From NCBI RefSeq assembly GCF_030758455.1, contig NZ_CP132353.1:124001-188000 (forward strand): a stretch of DNA of 64,000 nucleotides, read 5' to 3'. The notes under the pieces were generated by a model. The model did no database searches. It saw nothing but the letters and a program-made list of their open reading frames with translations, and was not told the DNA's origin. Shown here piece after piece: positions 7,875 to 16,578 of this stretch (the stretch's first letter is position 1; each line of letters starts with the position of its first letter). The stretch is from Erwinia pyri (GTDB taxonomy: Bacteria; Pseudomonadota; Gammaproteobacteria; Enterobacterales; Enterobacteriaceae). Both the position numbers and the translations under genes were made by a program.

Positions 7875-8495
7875 ATGTCGGCTTCTGCAACAAAACGGGT
7901 TCACCCCTGGCCCGTCCGGCTCTGTCACTGGCTGAACGTGCTGGTGATGGTCGGCATGGTGATGAGCGGGTGGGGTATCTATAACGCCTCGCCGCTCTAT
8001 TCCTTTACCTTCCCCCAATCTCTGACGCTGGGCGGCTGGCTTGGCGGCAATCTCGCCTGGCATCTGGCAGTGATGTGGCTGCTGTTTGTCAACGCGCTGA
8101 TCTATCTGGTGTGGGGCGTGTTCAGCGGGCATTTCCGCCGCCGTTTCTTCCCCTTCAGCGCCGGCACGGTTATCAGAGACGCCGGTCTTGCGCTTCGCTT
8201 CCGGCTACCTCATCAGCATAACGACTATAACGCGGTGCAAAAGCTGCTCTATGTTGCGGTGTTACTGCTGGGTACGCTGCTGGTACTCTCCGGGCTGGCT
8301 ATCTGGAAGCCGGTGCAACTGAGCAAGCTGGTTGCTCTGCTTGGCGGTTTTGATCTGGCCCGCTACGTCCACTTTTTTGCCATGAGCGGCCTGATGCTTT
8401 TTGTCGTGGTGCATGTGGTGATGGTGCTGCTGGTGCCAAAAACGCTGCCCGCGATGGTGACGGGTGGCAGAAGAAAGGAGCCTGCCGATGAGTGA
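7875..8495 (+). CDS. Membrane cytochrome b (b561 / Ni-hydrogenase b-type family)
   Basis: 206 residues, ATG 7875 behind GGAG (a GTG two codons earlier is possible). Four membrane segments carry histidines placed as haem ligands: HPWPVRLCHW at the N-terminus, WHLAVMW in the second segment, and YVHFF and VVVHVVMV near the C-terminus. It would pass electrons between the quinone pool and a periplasmic partner. The stop overlaps the start of the molybdoenzyme gene by eight bases, so the two are translationally coupled and probably form one complex. Confidence 0.8.
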   Translation: MSASATKRVHPWPVRLCHWLNVLVMVGMVMSGWGIYNASPLYSFTFPQSLTLGGWLGGNLAWHLAVMWLLFVNALIYLVWGVFSGHFRRRFFPFSAGTVIRDAGLALRFRLPHQHNDYNAVQKLLYVAVLLLGTLLVLSGLAIWKPVQLSKLVALLGGFDLARYVHFFAMSGLMLFVVVHVVMVLLVPKTLPAMVTGGRRKEPADE

Positions 8496-9243
8496 GAAAC
8501 CAAAAATTATCCTGGAGCCGGAGCAGCGTAAAAAGCTGGTGAACCTGGAGCGCCGTTTACTGTTACGTTCCGGGCTGACGCTGGGCGCAGTGTCGATGCT
8601 GACGGGCTGCAATCTGCAGGATGGCGATGAGGTCGATAAAGTGCTGTGGGCAATGTCCCGCTGGAACGATCGGGTTCAGGCCTGGCTGTTCAGCGGCAGC
8701 AAACTGGCGCAGACCTATGACGAGTCGCAAATTACCCGGCCATTCCGGTTTAACGCCTTTTATCCCGAATATAACGTGCCGGAGATCGATCTGGGCGATT
8801 ATCGCCTGGAGGTCTCCGGCAGCGTGGAGAAGAAAACGCCGTGGACGCTGGAGCAGCTGCAGCGCCTGCCGCAGAGTGAGCAGATCACCCGGCTGATCTG
8901 CATTGAGGGCTGGAGCGCTATCGGCCAGTGGAGCGGCGTGCCGCTGAAAACGTTTTTACAACACGTGGGGGCCGATCTCACCGCTAAATATGTCGGCTTC
9001 AAGTGTGATGATCGCTACTACAGCAGCCTGGATATGCCCTCTGCGCTGCATCCGCAAACCATTCTGGCGCTCGATTTTGATAAAAAACCGCTGCCGCCCG
9101 ATTTCGGTTATCCCCTCCGCCTGCGCATTCCCACCAAGCTGGGTTTCAAGAACGCCAAGCATATCCGTGAAATCTTCGTCACTAACCAGAACCCCGGCGG
9201 TTACTGGGAAGACCAGGGCTATAACGGTTTCAGCGGCATCTGA
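8488..9243 (+). CDS. Exported molybdopterin oxidoreductase of the sulfite oxidase fold
   Basis: 251 residues from ATG 8488 (AAAGGAG upstream). The N-terminus has a twin-arginine stretch ERRLLLRSG (Arg22-Arg23), then a hydrophobic run ending in the lipobox-like LTGC (Cys41), suggesting Tat export and possible lipid anchoring. The molybdenum-binding cysteine is in RLICIEGWS (about residue 142), followed by IGQWSGVPL. The C-terminal YPLRLRIPTKLGFKNAK matches the family. Its partner is the overlapping cytochrome b. Substrate unknown: related enzymes include MsrP (methionine sulfoxide) and sulfite dehydrogenases, but the usual MsrPQ pair differs in sequence and order. Confidence 0.82.
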   Translation: MSEKPKIILEPEQRKKLVNLERRLLLRSGLTLGAVSMLTGCNLQDGDEVDKVLWAMSRWNDRVQAWLFSGSKLAQTYDESQITRPFRFNAFYPEYNVPEIDLGDYRLEVSGSVEKKTPWTLEQLQRLPQSEQITRLICIEGWSAIGQWSGVPLKTFLQHVGADLTAKYVGFKCDDRYYSSLDMPSALHPQTILALDFDKKPLPPDFGYPLRLRIPTKLGFKNAKHIREIFVTNQNPGGYWEDQGYNGFSGI

Positions 9244-9356
9244 GTAAGCTCATTTTTTAGTCTCTTTTGGGCTTATTCCGCCGATTGAACTGAAAAATTG
9301 CGCGTAATGTGATTAACTACGCCGCTTGTGTGAGGGCCTCTCCTTCGCTCACGCCT

Positions 9357-9380
9357 CCTCCTGAGCCTTGCCGCAGGAGG
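9357..9380. other. Hairpin in the eptB upstream region
   Basis: CCTCCTG pairs perfectly with CAGGAGG around a ten-base loop, after the molybdoenzyme gene. No T-run follows. It may close the upstream transcript. Confidence 0.35.
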
Positions 9381-9431
9381 TTAATCGACCTGCTTTCCGA
9401 ACTCTGGCGAAACGGCACGGTCTGATTAGCG

Positions 9432-9448
9432 TTTAAGATCCGTTTAAG
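9432..9448 (+). promoter_or_regulatory. Perfect PmrA (BasR) box before eptB
   Basis: TTTAAG-ATCCG-TTTAAG fits the PmrA consensus YTTAAK-N5-YTTAAK at every position. Read one base earlier, it also gives GTTTA repeats with the 11-bp period of PhoP boxes. It lies only 21 bases before the eptB ATG, closer than usual for an activating site. Confidence 0.55.
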
Positions 9449-9469
9449 TTACGCCGGGAAAAAGGTTGC

Positions 9470-11173
9470 ATGAATTACATAAAATCACTGACTCAGCAGA
9501 AGCTGTCGCTTGTGCTGGCATTTTACATCGGTATCTTCCTGAATATACCGGTCTTTTACCGCCGGTTTGATCCCTTCCTCAGTCATTTCAAAGCGTTACA
9601 GTGGGTTTCCGCCGTGGCTGAAGTGGTGGCCATTGTCCTGCTGACCTTCTTCCTGATGCGTCTGTTGTCGCTGGGCGGCAAAGTGTTCTGGCGTATTACC
9701 GCCACGGCGCTGGTGCTGATTTCCGTTGCGGCAAGCTACTATATGAGCTTCTTCAACGTGGTGATTGGCTACGGCATCGTCGCCTCGGTGATGACCACCG
9801 ATACCGATCTGTCGAAAGAAGTTGTCGGTTATCACTTCGTCTTATGGATGGTGCTGGTCAGCGCCATCCCTTTGCTGCTGATCTGGCGCAACTCGCTGCG
9901 CCTGACGCTGATTGAACAGCTGAAAACGCCGGGCCAGCGTATTAAACCTCTGCTGATCATGCTGCTGGCGGTGGCGCTGGTCTGGCTGCCGATCCGCTTC
10001 TTCGACAAGCAGCAGAATATTAATGAGAAACTCACCAACGTCGATCTGCCAAGCTATGGCGGCGTGGTGGCACACTCCTATCTGCCCTCTAACTGGCTCT
10101 CTGCGCTCGGCCTGTTTGCTTACACCAGCTACGACGAGAAGATGGACAGCGAAGACCTGCTGGATCCGGCGAAGCAGTTTACCTACACGGCGCCCGCTGC
10201 CGGGCTGGATGATACCTATGTGGTGTTTGTGATTGGCGAAACCACACGCTGGGATCATATGGGGATGCTGGGTTATGAGCGGGATACCACGCCGAAACTG
10301 TCGAAAGAGAAGAATCTGGTCGCCTTCCGCGGGGAATCCTGTGACACCGCCACCAAGCTCTCTTTGCGCTGCATGTTTGTGCGTGAAGGAGGAACGGATG
10401 AAGGTCCGGGCCGCACGCTGAAAGAGCAGAATGTGTTTGCGGTACTGAAAGCGTTGGGCTTCAGTTCTGAGCTGTTCGCCATGCAGAGCGAATTATGGTT
10501 CTACAACAACACCAACGCTGATAACTTCGCCTTCCGCGAGCAGATCGGCTCGGAAAAACAGAATCAGGGCAAATCTGTCGATGACATGCTGCTGATCCCG
10601 GAGCTGAAAAAGTCATTAGATCGCCATCCACAGGGCAAACATCTGGTGGTGCTGCATACCAAAGGCTCTCACTACCTCTACTCCCAGCGCTATCCGCGTG
10701 AGTTTGCACGCTATCAGCCAGAGTGCATGGGTGTGGATCACTCCTGTACTAAAGCGATGTTGATCAACGCTTTTGATAACTCTGTGCTCTATACGGACAC
10801 GGTGCTGGAGAGCGTGTTCGACCAGCTACGGGATAAAAAAGCGATCGTGTTTTATGCGGCTGACCATGGCGAGTCGATCAGTGAAAATATGCATCTGCAC
10901 GGTACGCCGCGCGATATGGCACCGCCGGAGCAGTTCCGCGTGCCGATGATTGTCTGGGCTTCTGATAAATATCTGGCTGACCCGGCAAATCTGGACGCCT
11001 TCGATCGGCTGAAAGCGCAGCAGCGCGTGGGGGAAACCCATCGCCATGTTGAGCTGTTTGACACCATTCTGGGCTGCCTGGGCTACACCTCACCCAATGG
11101 CGGCATCAAAGAGAGCAACAACTGGTGTGCCGATCCGAAAAAGGCCGCAGCGCCTGCGGACAACAAAGCGTGA
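9470..11173 (+). CDS. eptB: Kdo2-lipid A phosphoethanolamine transferase EptB
   Basis: 567-residue inner-membrane enzyme that transfers phosphoethanolamine from phosphatidylethanolamine to the outer Kdo of lipopolysaccharide on the periplasmic side. Five N-terminal membrane segments (about 1-190) are followed by a sulfatase-fold domain with metal and nucleophile motifs VIGETTRWDHMG, SCDTATKLSLRCMF and YAADHGES. The start MNYIKSLTQQKLS aligns with E. coli EptB. Next to dppA, as in E. coli. A PmrA-box-like repeat sits directly upstream; in E. coli eptB is mainly under sigma-E and MgrR/ArcZ RNA control, so PmrA input would be different wiring. Confidence 0.94.
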   Translation: MNYIKSLTQQKLSLVLAFYIGIFLNIPVFYRRFDPFLSHFKALQWVSAVAEVVAIVLLTFFLMRLLSLGGKVFWRITATALVLISVAASYYMSFFNVVIGYGIVASVMTTDTDLSKEVVGYHFVLWMVLVSAIPLLLIWRNSLRLTLIEQLKTPGQRIKPLLIMLLAVALVWLPIRFFDKQQNINEKLTNVDLPSYGGVVAHSYLPSNWLSALGLFAYTSYDEKMDSEDLLDPAKQFTYTAPAAGLDDTYVVFVIGETTRWDHMGMLGYERDTTPKLSKEKNLVAFRGESCDTATKLSLRCMFVREGGTDEGPGRTLKEQNVFAVLKALGFSSELFAMQSELWFYNNTNADNFAFREQIGSEKQNQGKSVDDMLLIPELKKSLDRHPQGKHLVVLHTKGSHYLYSQRYPREFARYQPECMGVDHSCTKAMLINAFDNSVLYTDTVLESVFDQLRDKKAIVFYAADHGESISENMHLHGTPRDMAPPEQFRVPMIVWASDKYLADPANLDAFDRLKAQQRVGETHRHVELFDTILGCLGYTSPNGGIKESNNWCADPKKAAAPADNKA

Positions 11174-11194
11174 CCGGCTGTTAAACCTGCTTTC

Positions 11195-11222
11195 AAAGCC
11201 CGGATCTTTCCGGGCTTTTTTA
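11195..11222 (+). terminator. eptB terminator
   Basis: AAAGCCCGG-atcttt-CCGGGCTTT, a 9-bp stem running into TTTTT, 22 bases after the eptB stop. Confidence 0.9.
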
Positions 11223-11810
11223 TGCCTGCTCTTCGCCCGCGAGAGAGGGCAGCATAATATCCTGTTGCCGAAAAATGACTCTTACGCAAAAAAGTCCATT
11301 TTTTGCCGGTAATTCTCCCGGCAAACCCTTCTGGCGCCTGGCTTCAGCCGCTTAATTCGCGCCGCGTTACGCTTATGACCGTTATCGGGTTGTTGATGAT
11401 TTCTTATGCCACTGTTGCAGCATATTTAGCTGGATAAGATGACATAAGCAAAGCGTATCGTTCATAAAAAAGGCACCTGGCCGACTAATTTAATCGTTTT
11501 TTTTCAGAGCAAATTGCCATGATTAAAGGTAAGGGCATTATGTTTGTCTGGCATTTTGCGCGTGAAATAAACGTTTCCTCTGGAAATGTTATGAATTGGT
11601 TTTTTTTATGTTTGCTTGCTGTTTCTCACACTCTGTGTAAATACCTCACAGTTGTATTGACGTTGCTTGCAACTGTTGACAAATTGATGCCTCGACGAGA
11701 AGGGAAGCGGATTAGTCTGATGGTAACTTTTCAGGCTCGCTCTCTCCTCAACTGCCGAAAGGCAACGCGCAAAGACCGCACTTAAAAAAATACAGGGTCT
11801 TGCGGAAGTG

Positions 11811-11832
11811 CACACAACACCACATCACAATT
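11811..11832 (+). promoter_or_regulatory. C/A-rich leader element of dppA, likely GcvB sRNA target
   Basis: The leader CACACAACACCACATCACAA just before the TTGGAG ribosome site closely resembles the E. coli dppA leader, where GcvB pairs through its G/U-rich R1 region to repress translation. The sRNA gene itself is not in this window. Confidence 0.65.
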
Positions 11833-11843
11833 GGAGCAGAAGC

Positions 11844-13448
11844 ATGCGTATTTCTAAAACAGGGATGCTGAAGGTAGGTCTGAGCCTGATCGCTCTGACC
11901 GTTGCCGCTGGCGTCCAGGCTAAGACCCTTGTTTATTGTTCAGAAGGGTCGCCTGAAGGCTTCAACCCACAGCTTTTCACTTCCGGCACCACTTACGATG
12001 CCAGCTCTGTACCGATCTATAACCGTCTGGTTGAGTTTAAAATCGGCACCACTGAACTGCAGCCTGGCCTGGCTGAAAAATGGGACGTGAGCGAAGATGG
12101 CAAGACCTACACCTTCCATCTGCGTAAAGGCGTGAAGTGGCAGACCACCAAAGATTTTAAGCCGACGCGTGACTTCAACGCAGACGACGTGGTGTTCTCT
12201 TTCGAGCGTCAGTTGGATGCCAACAACAAATATCACGGCGTCTCCGGCGGCAGCTATGAGTACTTCGAAGGCATGGACATGCCGAAGCTGATCAGCAAAA
12301 TCGAGAAAGTGGACGAGAACACCGTGCGTTTCGTGCTGACCCGTCCGGAGGCTCCTTTCCTGGCTGACCTGGGCATGGACTTCGCTTCCATTCTGTCTGC
12401 AGAATATGCGGATAACATGCTGAAAGCGGGCACCCCGGAAAAAATCGACCTGAACCCGGTCGGTACCGGCCCGTTCCAGCTGCTGCAGTACCAGAAAGAC
12501 TCACGTATTCTCTACAAAGCGTTTGACCAGTTCTGGGGCACCAAGCCAAAAATCGACCGTCTGGTCTTCTCCATCACGCCGGATGCTTCCGTGCGTTACG
12601 CCAAGCTGCAGAAAGGCGAATGCCAGGTGATGCCGTACCCGAACCCGGCTGACATCGCCCGCATGAAGGAAGATAAAAATATCAACCTGATGCAGATGCC
12701 AGGCCTGAACGTCGGCTACCTCTCCTTCAACACCGAGAAGAAACCGCTGGATAACCTGAAAGTGCGTCAGGCGTTGACCATGGCGGTTAACAAGAAGGCG
12801 ATCATCGAGGCGGTCTATCAGGGTGCTGGCCAGGCGGCTAAAAACCTGATCCCACCAACCATGTGGAGCTACAACGACGCGGTGCAGGATTACGCCTACG
12901 ACCCGGCGAAAGCGAAAGAGCTGCTGAAAGAAGCAGGCATGGCAGACGGTTTCTCTATCGACCTCTGGGCGATGCCGGTACAGCGTCCTTACAACCCTAA
13001 CGCGCGTCGTATGGCTGAAATGATCCAGAGCGACTGGGCGAAAATTGGCGTGAAAGCCAAGATCGTTACCTACGAGTGGGGCGAATATCTGAAGCGTGCT
13101 AAGGCCGGGGAACACCAGACCGTGATGATGGGCTGGACCGGTGATAATGGGGATCCGGATAACTTCTTCGCCACCCTGTTCAGCTGCGCCGCGGCTAAAG
13201 ATGGTTCCAACTACTCTCGCTGGTGCTACAAGCCGTTTGAAGATCAGATCCAGCCAGCCCGTGCTGAAGCCGATCACAACAAACGTATTGAATACTACAA
13301 ACAGGCTCAGGTTGTGATGCATGACCAGGCGCCTGCGCTGGTTATCGCGCACTCTACGGTGTATGAGCCAGTCAGTAAGAAAGTAACCGGCTATGTGGTT
13401 GATCCATTAGGTAAACATCACTTCGAGAACGTTGATATTCAGGAATAA
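11844..13448 (+). CDS. dppA: Dipeptide-binding periplasmic protein DppA
   Basis: 534-residue solute-binding protein (SBP family 5) that delivers dipeptides, and in E. coli haem, to the DppBCDF transporter. The start ATG 11844 follows GGAG. Signal peptide ends near GVQA-KTLVYCSEGSPEGFNP. The family signature with LAEKWDVSEDGKTYTFHLRKGVKW lies at about residues 73-98 (11-residue core AEKWDVSEDGK). Length equals E. coli DppA. First gene of the dpp operon; three hairpins separate it from dppB and probably raise its expression relative to the permease genes. Confidence 0.96.
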   Translation: MRISKTGMLKVGLSLIALTVAAGVQAKTLVYCSEGSPEGFNPQLFTSGTTYDASSVPIYNRLVEFKIGTTELQPGLAEKWDVSEDGKTYTFHLRKGVKWQTTKDFKPTRDFNADDVVFSFERQLDANNKYHGVSGGSYEYFEGMDMPKLISKIEKVDENTVRFVLTRPEAPFLADLGMDFASILSAEYADNMLKAGTPEKIDLNPVGTGPFQLLQYQKDSRILYKAFDQFWGTKPKIDRLVFSITPDASVRYAKLQKGECQVMPYPNPADIARMKEDKNINLMQMPGLNVGYLSFNTEKKPLDNLKVRQALTMAVNKKAIIEAVYQGAGQAAKNLIPPTMWSYNDAVQDYAYDPAKAKELLKEAGMADGFSIDLWAMPVQRPYNPNARRMAEMIQSDWAKIGVKAKIVTYEWGEYLKRAKAGEHQTVMMGWTGDNGDPDNFFATLFSCAAAKDGSNYSRWCYKPFEDQIQPARAEADHNKRIEYYKQAQVVMHDQAPALVIAHSTVYEPVSKKVTGYVVDPLGKHHFENVDIQE

Positions 13449-13453
13449 CAGTC

Positions 13454-13583
13454 GGGGCCGGTCGGCCCCCTCTTGCCCCCTGTCGGGCCGCTCTTTTGCG
13501 GCCCCTCTCTAAGTCGTACCGCTCGGAAGCAAAAGAATTGTCTGTGCGCCCTTCGGGGCGTCGCGACGGAGAATATCCGTCGC
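13454..13583 (+). promoter_or_regulatory. Three intercistronic hairpins between dppA and dppB
   Basis: Stems at 13454-13469 (GGGGCCG/CGGCCCC), 13485-13504 (GGGCCGC/GCGGCCC) and 13563-13583 (GCGACGGA/TCCGTCGC) are perfect. None has a strong T-run. Such structures usually protect the 3' end of the binding-protein message and attenuate readthrough into the permease genes. Confidence 0.6.
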
Positions 13584-13647
13584 AAGATGTGAGCAAATAT
13601 AATCCTTCAGGCCATGAGTCTGCGGGAACTAAAAGAGAATCCGGAAT

Positions 13648-14667
13648 ATGTTGCAGTTCATACTCCGACGTCTGGGACTTGTTATCCCGACGTTTATTGG
13701 CATCACCCTGTTAACCTTCGCGTTTGTGCATATGATCCCGGGCGACCCGGTGCTGATTATGGCTGGCGAACGCGGTATCTCTCCTGAACGTCACGCGCAG
13801 TTGCTGGCCCAGATGGGTCTGGACAAGCCGCTGTGGCAACAATATGTCTCCTACGTCTATGGCGTGCTCCATGGCGATTTGGGCATCTCGCTGAAAAGCC
13901 GCATTCCGGTCTGGCAGGAATTCGTTCCCCGCTTTAAAGCGACGCTGGAACTCGGTTTCTGCGCCATGATTTTCGCCGTTGCGGTGGGCATCCCGGTTGG
14001 GGTTCTGGCTGCGGTGAAGCGCGGTTCCATCTTTGATCACACCGCTGTCGGCATCTCGCTGACCGGCTACTCCATGCCGATTTTCTGGTGGGGAATGATG
14101 CTGATCATGCTGGTCTCCGTGCAGCTGAACCTGACGCCGGTTTCCGGGCGAATAGGCGATACGGTCTTCCTGGATGACAGCCAGCCGCTGACCGGCTTTA
14201 TGCTGATCGATACCCTGTTCTGGGGCGAGCCGGGCGACTTCAAAGATGCGGTGATGCACATGATCCTGCCTGCCATCGTGCTGGGCACCATCCCGCTGGC
14301 CGTTATCGTCCGTATGACCCGTTCCGCGATGCTGGAAGTGCTGGGCGAAGACTACATTCGTACCGCGCGTGCCAAAGGGCTGACGAGAATGCGCGTTATT
14401 GTGGTTCATGCGCTGCGCAACGCCATGCTGCCTGTGGTGACCGTTATCGGTCTGCAGGTGGGGACGCTGCTGGCCGGGGCCATTCTGACCGAAACCATCT
14501 TCTCCTGGCCGGGTCTGGGCCGCTGGCTGATCGATGCGCTTCAGCGTCGTGACTATCCGGTGGTACAGGGCGGCGTGCTGATGGTGGCCATTCTGATTAT
14601 CGCGGTCAACCTGCTGGTTGATGTGCTCTACGGCGTGGTTAACCCGCGCATTCGCCACAAGAAATAA
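13648..14667 (+). CDS. dppB: Dipeptide ABC transporter permease DppB
   Basis: 339-residue inner-membrane permease with six membrane segments, paired with DppC to form the dipeptide channel. The cytoplasmic EAA loop that docks the ATPases is visible as EVLGEDYIRTARAKG near residue 230. The N-terminus MLQFILRRLGLVIPTFIGIT is typical of the family. Same length as E. coli DppB. Ends ten bases before dppC. Confidence 0.96.
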   Translation: MLQFILRRLGLVIPTFIGITLLTFAFVHMIPGDPVLIMAGERGISPERHAQLLAQMGLDKPLWQQYVSYVYGVLHGDLGISLKSRIPVWQEFVPRFKATLELGFCAMIFAVAVGIPVGVLAAVKRGSIFDHTAVGISLTGYSMPIFWWGMMLIMLVSVQLNLTPVSGRIGDTVFLDDSQPLTGFMLIDTLFWGEPGDFKDAVMHMILPAIVLGTIPLAVIVRMTRSAMLEVLGEDYIRTARAKGLTRMRVIVVHALRNAMLPVVTVIGLQVGTLLAGAILTETIFSWPGLGRWLIDALQRRDYPVVQGGVLMVAILIIAVNLLVDVLYGVVNPRIRHKK

Positions 14668-14677
14668 GGGGGCCAGG

Positions 14678-15580
14678 ATGTCTTTAGTCGATCCAGGCAG
14701 CGTGAGCGCTGCACCCAAGCCCATGACCCCTCTGCAGGAGTTCTGGCACTATTTTAAACGTAACAAAGGCGCGGTTATCGGGCTGGTTTACGTGGTTCTA
14801 ATGTTCCTTATCGCGATTTTCGCTAACTTTGTCGCGCCGCATGCGCCTTCCGAGCAGTTCCGTGATGCGCTGCTGCATCCGCCGGTCTGGCAGGATGGCG
14901 GCAGCTGGAAGTTTATCTTCGGTACCGATGACGTGGGCCGTGATGTGCTTTCCCGCCTGATGTATGGCGCGCGGCTGTCGCTGCTGGTGGGCTGTCTGGT
15001 GGTGGTGCTGTCGCTGATCCTGGGCGTGGTCTTTGGCCTGATCGCCGGTTACGTGGGCGGCGCAACGGATGCCGTTATCATGCGTCTGGTGGATATCATG
15101 CTGGCGCTGCCAAGCCTGCTGCTGGCGCTGGTGCTGGTGGCTATCTTCGGACCGTCGATCGTCAACGCCTCGATAGCGCTGACCTTTGTCGCCCTGCCGC
15201 ACTATATCCGTCTGACGCGTGCAGCGGTGCTGGTAGAGGTGAACCGCGATTATGTTACCGCCTCCAACGTGGCCGGTGCGGGCGCGCTGCGTCAGATGTT
15301 TATCAATATTTTACCAAACTGCCTGGCACCGCTGATCGTGCAGGCTTCTCTGGGCTTCTCCAACGCAATCCTCGATATGGCTGCGCTGGGCTTCCTGGGT
15401 ATGGGTGCGCAGCCGCCGACGCCGGAGTGGGGCACGATGCTCTCCGACGTGTTGCAGTATGCGCAGAGTGCCTGGTGGGTGGTCACCTTCCCTGGGGTGG
15501 CGATCCTGCTGACCGTACTGGCATTTAACCTGATGGGCGACGGCTTACGCGACGCCCTCGACCCGAAACTCAAGCAGTAA
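14678..15580 (+). CDS. dppC: Dipeptide ABC transporter permease DppC
   Basis: 300-residue second permease of the Dpp system, from ATG 14678 with AAGGGGGCCAGG upstream. Six membrane segments; the EAA-type loop reads [17 protein letters not shown] near residue 188. The N-terminal OppC-type segment [18 protein letters not shown] is present. Followed 11 bases later by dppD in the same operon. Confidence 0.96.
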   Translation: MSLVDPGSVSAAPKPMTPLQEFWHYFKRNKGAVIGLVYVVLMFLIAIFANFVAPHAPSEQFRDALLHPPVWQDGGSWKFIFGTDDVGRDVLSRLMYGARLSLLVGCLVVVLSLILGVVFGLIAGYVGGATDAVIMRLVDIMLALPSLLLALVLVAIFGPSIVNASIALTFVALPHYIRLTRAAVLVEVNRDYVTASNVAGAGALRQMFINILPNCLAPLIVQASLGFSNAILDMAALGFLGMGAQPPTPEWGTMLSDVLQYAQSAWWVVTFPGVAILLTVLAFNLMGDGLRDALDPKLKQ

Positions 15581-15591
15581 AGAGGCACCAG

Positions 15592-16578
15592 ATGGCACTA
15601 TTAAATGTAGACAAACTGTCGGTGCATTTCGGCGACGAGAAGGCACCGTTTCGCGCGGTAGACCGCATCAGCTACCAGGTTGAACAGGGCCAGGTAGTGG
15701 GCATTGTGGGGGAGTCCGGCTCCGGTAAATCGGTCAGCTCGCTGGCGATTATGGGGCTGATTGATTTCCCCGGCAAAGTGATGGCAGACAAGCTGGAGTT
15801 CAACCAGCGGGACCTGAAACGCATCTCTGAAAAAGAGCGCCGCCAGCTGGTGGGCTCGGAAGTGGCGATGATTTTCCAGGATCCGATGACCAGCCTCAAC
15901 CCCTGCTACACCGTGGGCTTCCAGATTATGGAGGCGATCAAGGTCCATCAGGGCGGCAACAAGAAAACCCGCCACCAGCGGGCAATCGATCTGCTGAACC
16001 AGGTCGGCATCCCTGACCCGGCTTCCCGTCTTGATGTTTATCCGCATCAACTCTCCGGCGGGATGAGCCAGCGCGTGATGATCGCCATGGCGATTGCCTG
16101 TCGGCCAAAGCTGCTGATTGCTGATGAACCTACCACCGCACTGGATGTGACTATTCAGGCGCAGATCATTGAGCTGCTGCTCGATCTGCAACGCCAGGAG
16201 AATATGGCGCTGATCCTGATCACTCACGATCTGGCGCTGGTGGCCGAAGCTGCCCAGCACATCATCGTGATGTATGCCGGACAGGTAGTGGAAACCGGTA
16301 AAGCGGTCGATATCTTTAAGGCGCCGCGTCATCCCTATACGCAGGCTCTGCTGCGTGCGCTGCCTGAGTTTGCCGCTGATAAAGCGCGGCTCGCGTCGCT
16401 GCCGGGGGTTGTGCCGGGTAAATATGACCGCCCGACCGGCTGCCTGCTGAATCCGCGCTGCCCGTATGCGACTGACCGTTGTCGTGTTGAAGAACCTGAA
16501 CTCCGTGATATTCCGGGGCGTCAGTCCAAATGTCATTACCCTCTGGATGATGCCGGGAGACCAACTTATGAATCCTGA
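15592..16578 (+). CDS. dppD: Dipeptide ABC transporter ATPase DppD
   Basis: 328-residue ATPase bound to the inner face of the DppBC permease. Walker A GESGSGKS (about residue 38), signature LSGGMSQR, Walker [13 protein letters not shown] and switch histidine in ITHDLAL are all intact. The C-terminal oligopeptide-transporter domain has the Cys cluster [14 protein letters not shown] that in relatives binds an iron-sulfur cluster. Its end overlaps the dppF start by 11 bases. Confidence 0.96.
   Translation: MALLNVDKLSVHFGDEKAPFRAVDRISYQVEQGQVVGIVGESGSGKSVSSLAIMGLIDFPGKVMADKLEFNQRDLKRISEKERRQLVGSEVAMIFQDPMTSLNPCYTVGFQIMEAIKVHQGGNKKTRHQRAIDLLNQVGIPDPASRLDVYPHQLSGGMSQRVMIAMAIACRPKLLIADEPTTALDVTIQAQIIELLLDLQRQENMALILITHDLALVAEAAQHIIVMYAGQVVETGKAVDIFKAPRHPYTQALLRALPEFAADKARLASLPGVVPGKYDRPTGCLLNPRCPYATDRCRVEEPELRDIPGRQSKCHYPLDDAGRPTYES

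Larger units (their letters stand above)
11174..11843. other. Long intergenic region between eptB and dppA
   Basis: 670 bases. It contains the eptB terminator, a hairpin TTTGCCGG/CCGGCAAA at 11312-11335, a T8 run at 11495-11502 without a good stem, and the long dppA promoter-leader with a C/A-rich GcvB-type target. The tRNA-Pro gene that separates eptB from dppA in E. coli is not present; I scanned for it. Short open frames here lack coding character. Confidence 0.6.

Noticed and set aside
11480..11505. Terminated small RNA ending at the T8 run upstream of dppA
   Set aside because: The preceding CGACTAATTTAATCG can only form a strained stem with a tiny loop; no promoter at a suitable distance was evident.
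11519..11785. 88-codon open frame upstream of dppA
   Set aside because: Poor codon usage, no ribosome site and no recognisable protein features; it lies in the dppA leader region.
11223..11810. tRNA-Pro gene between eptB and dppA, as in E. coli
   Set aside because: No cloverleaf, no GGTTCGAATCC-type T-arm and no CCA end found on either strand in the interval.
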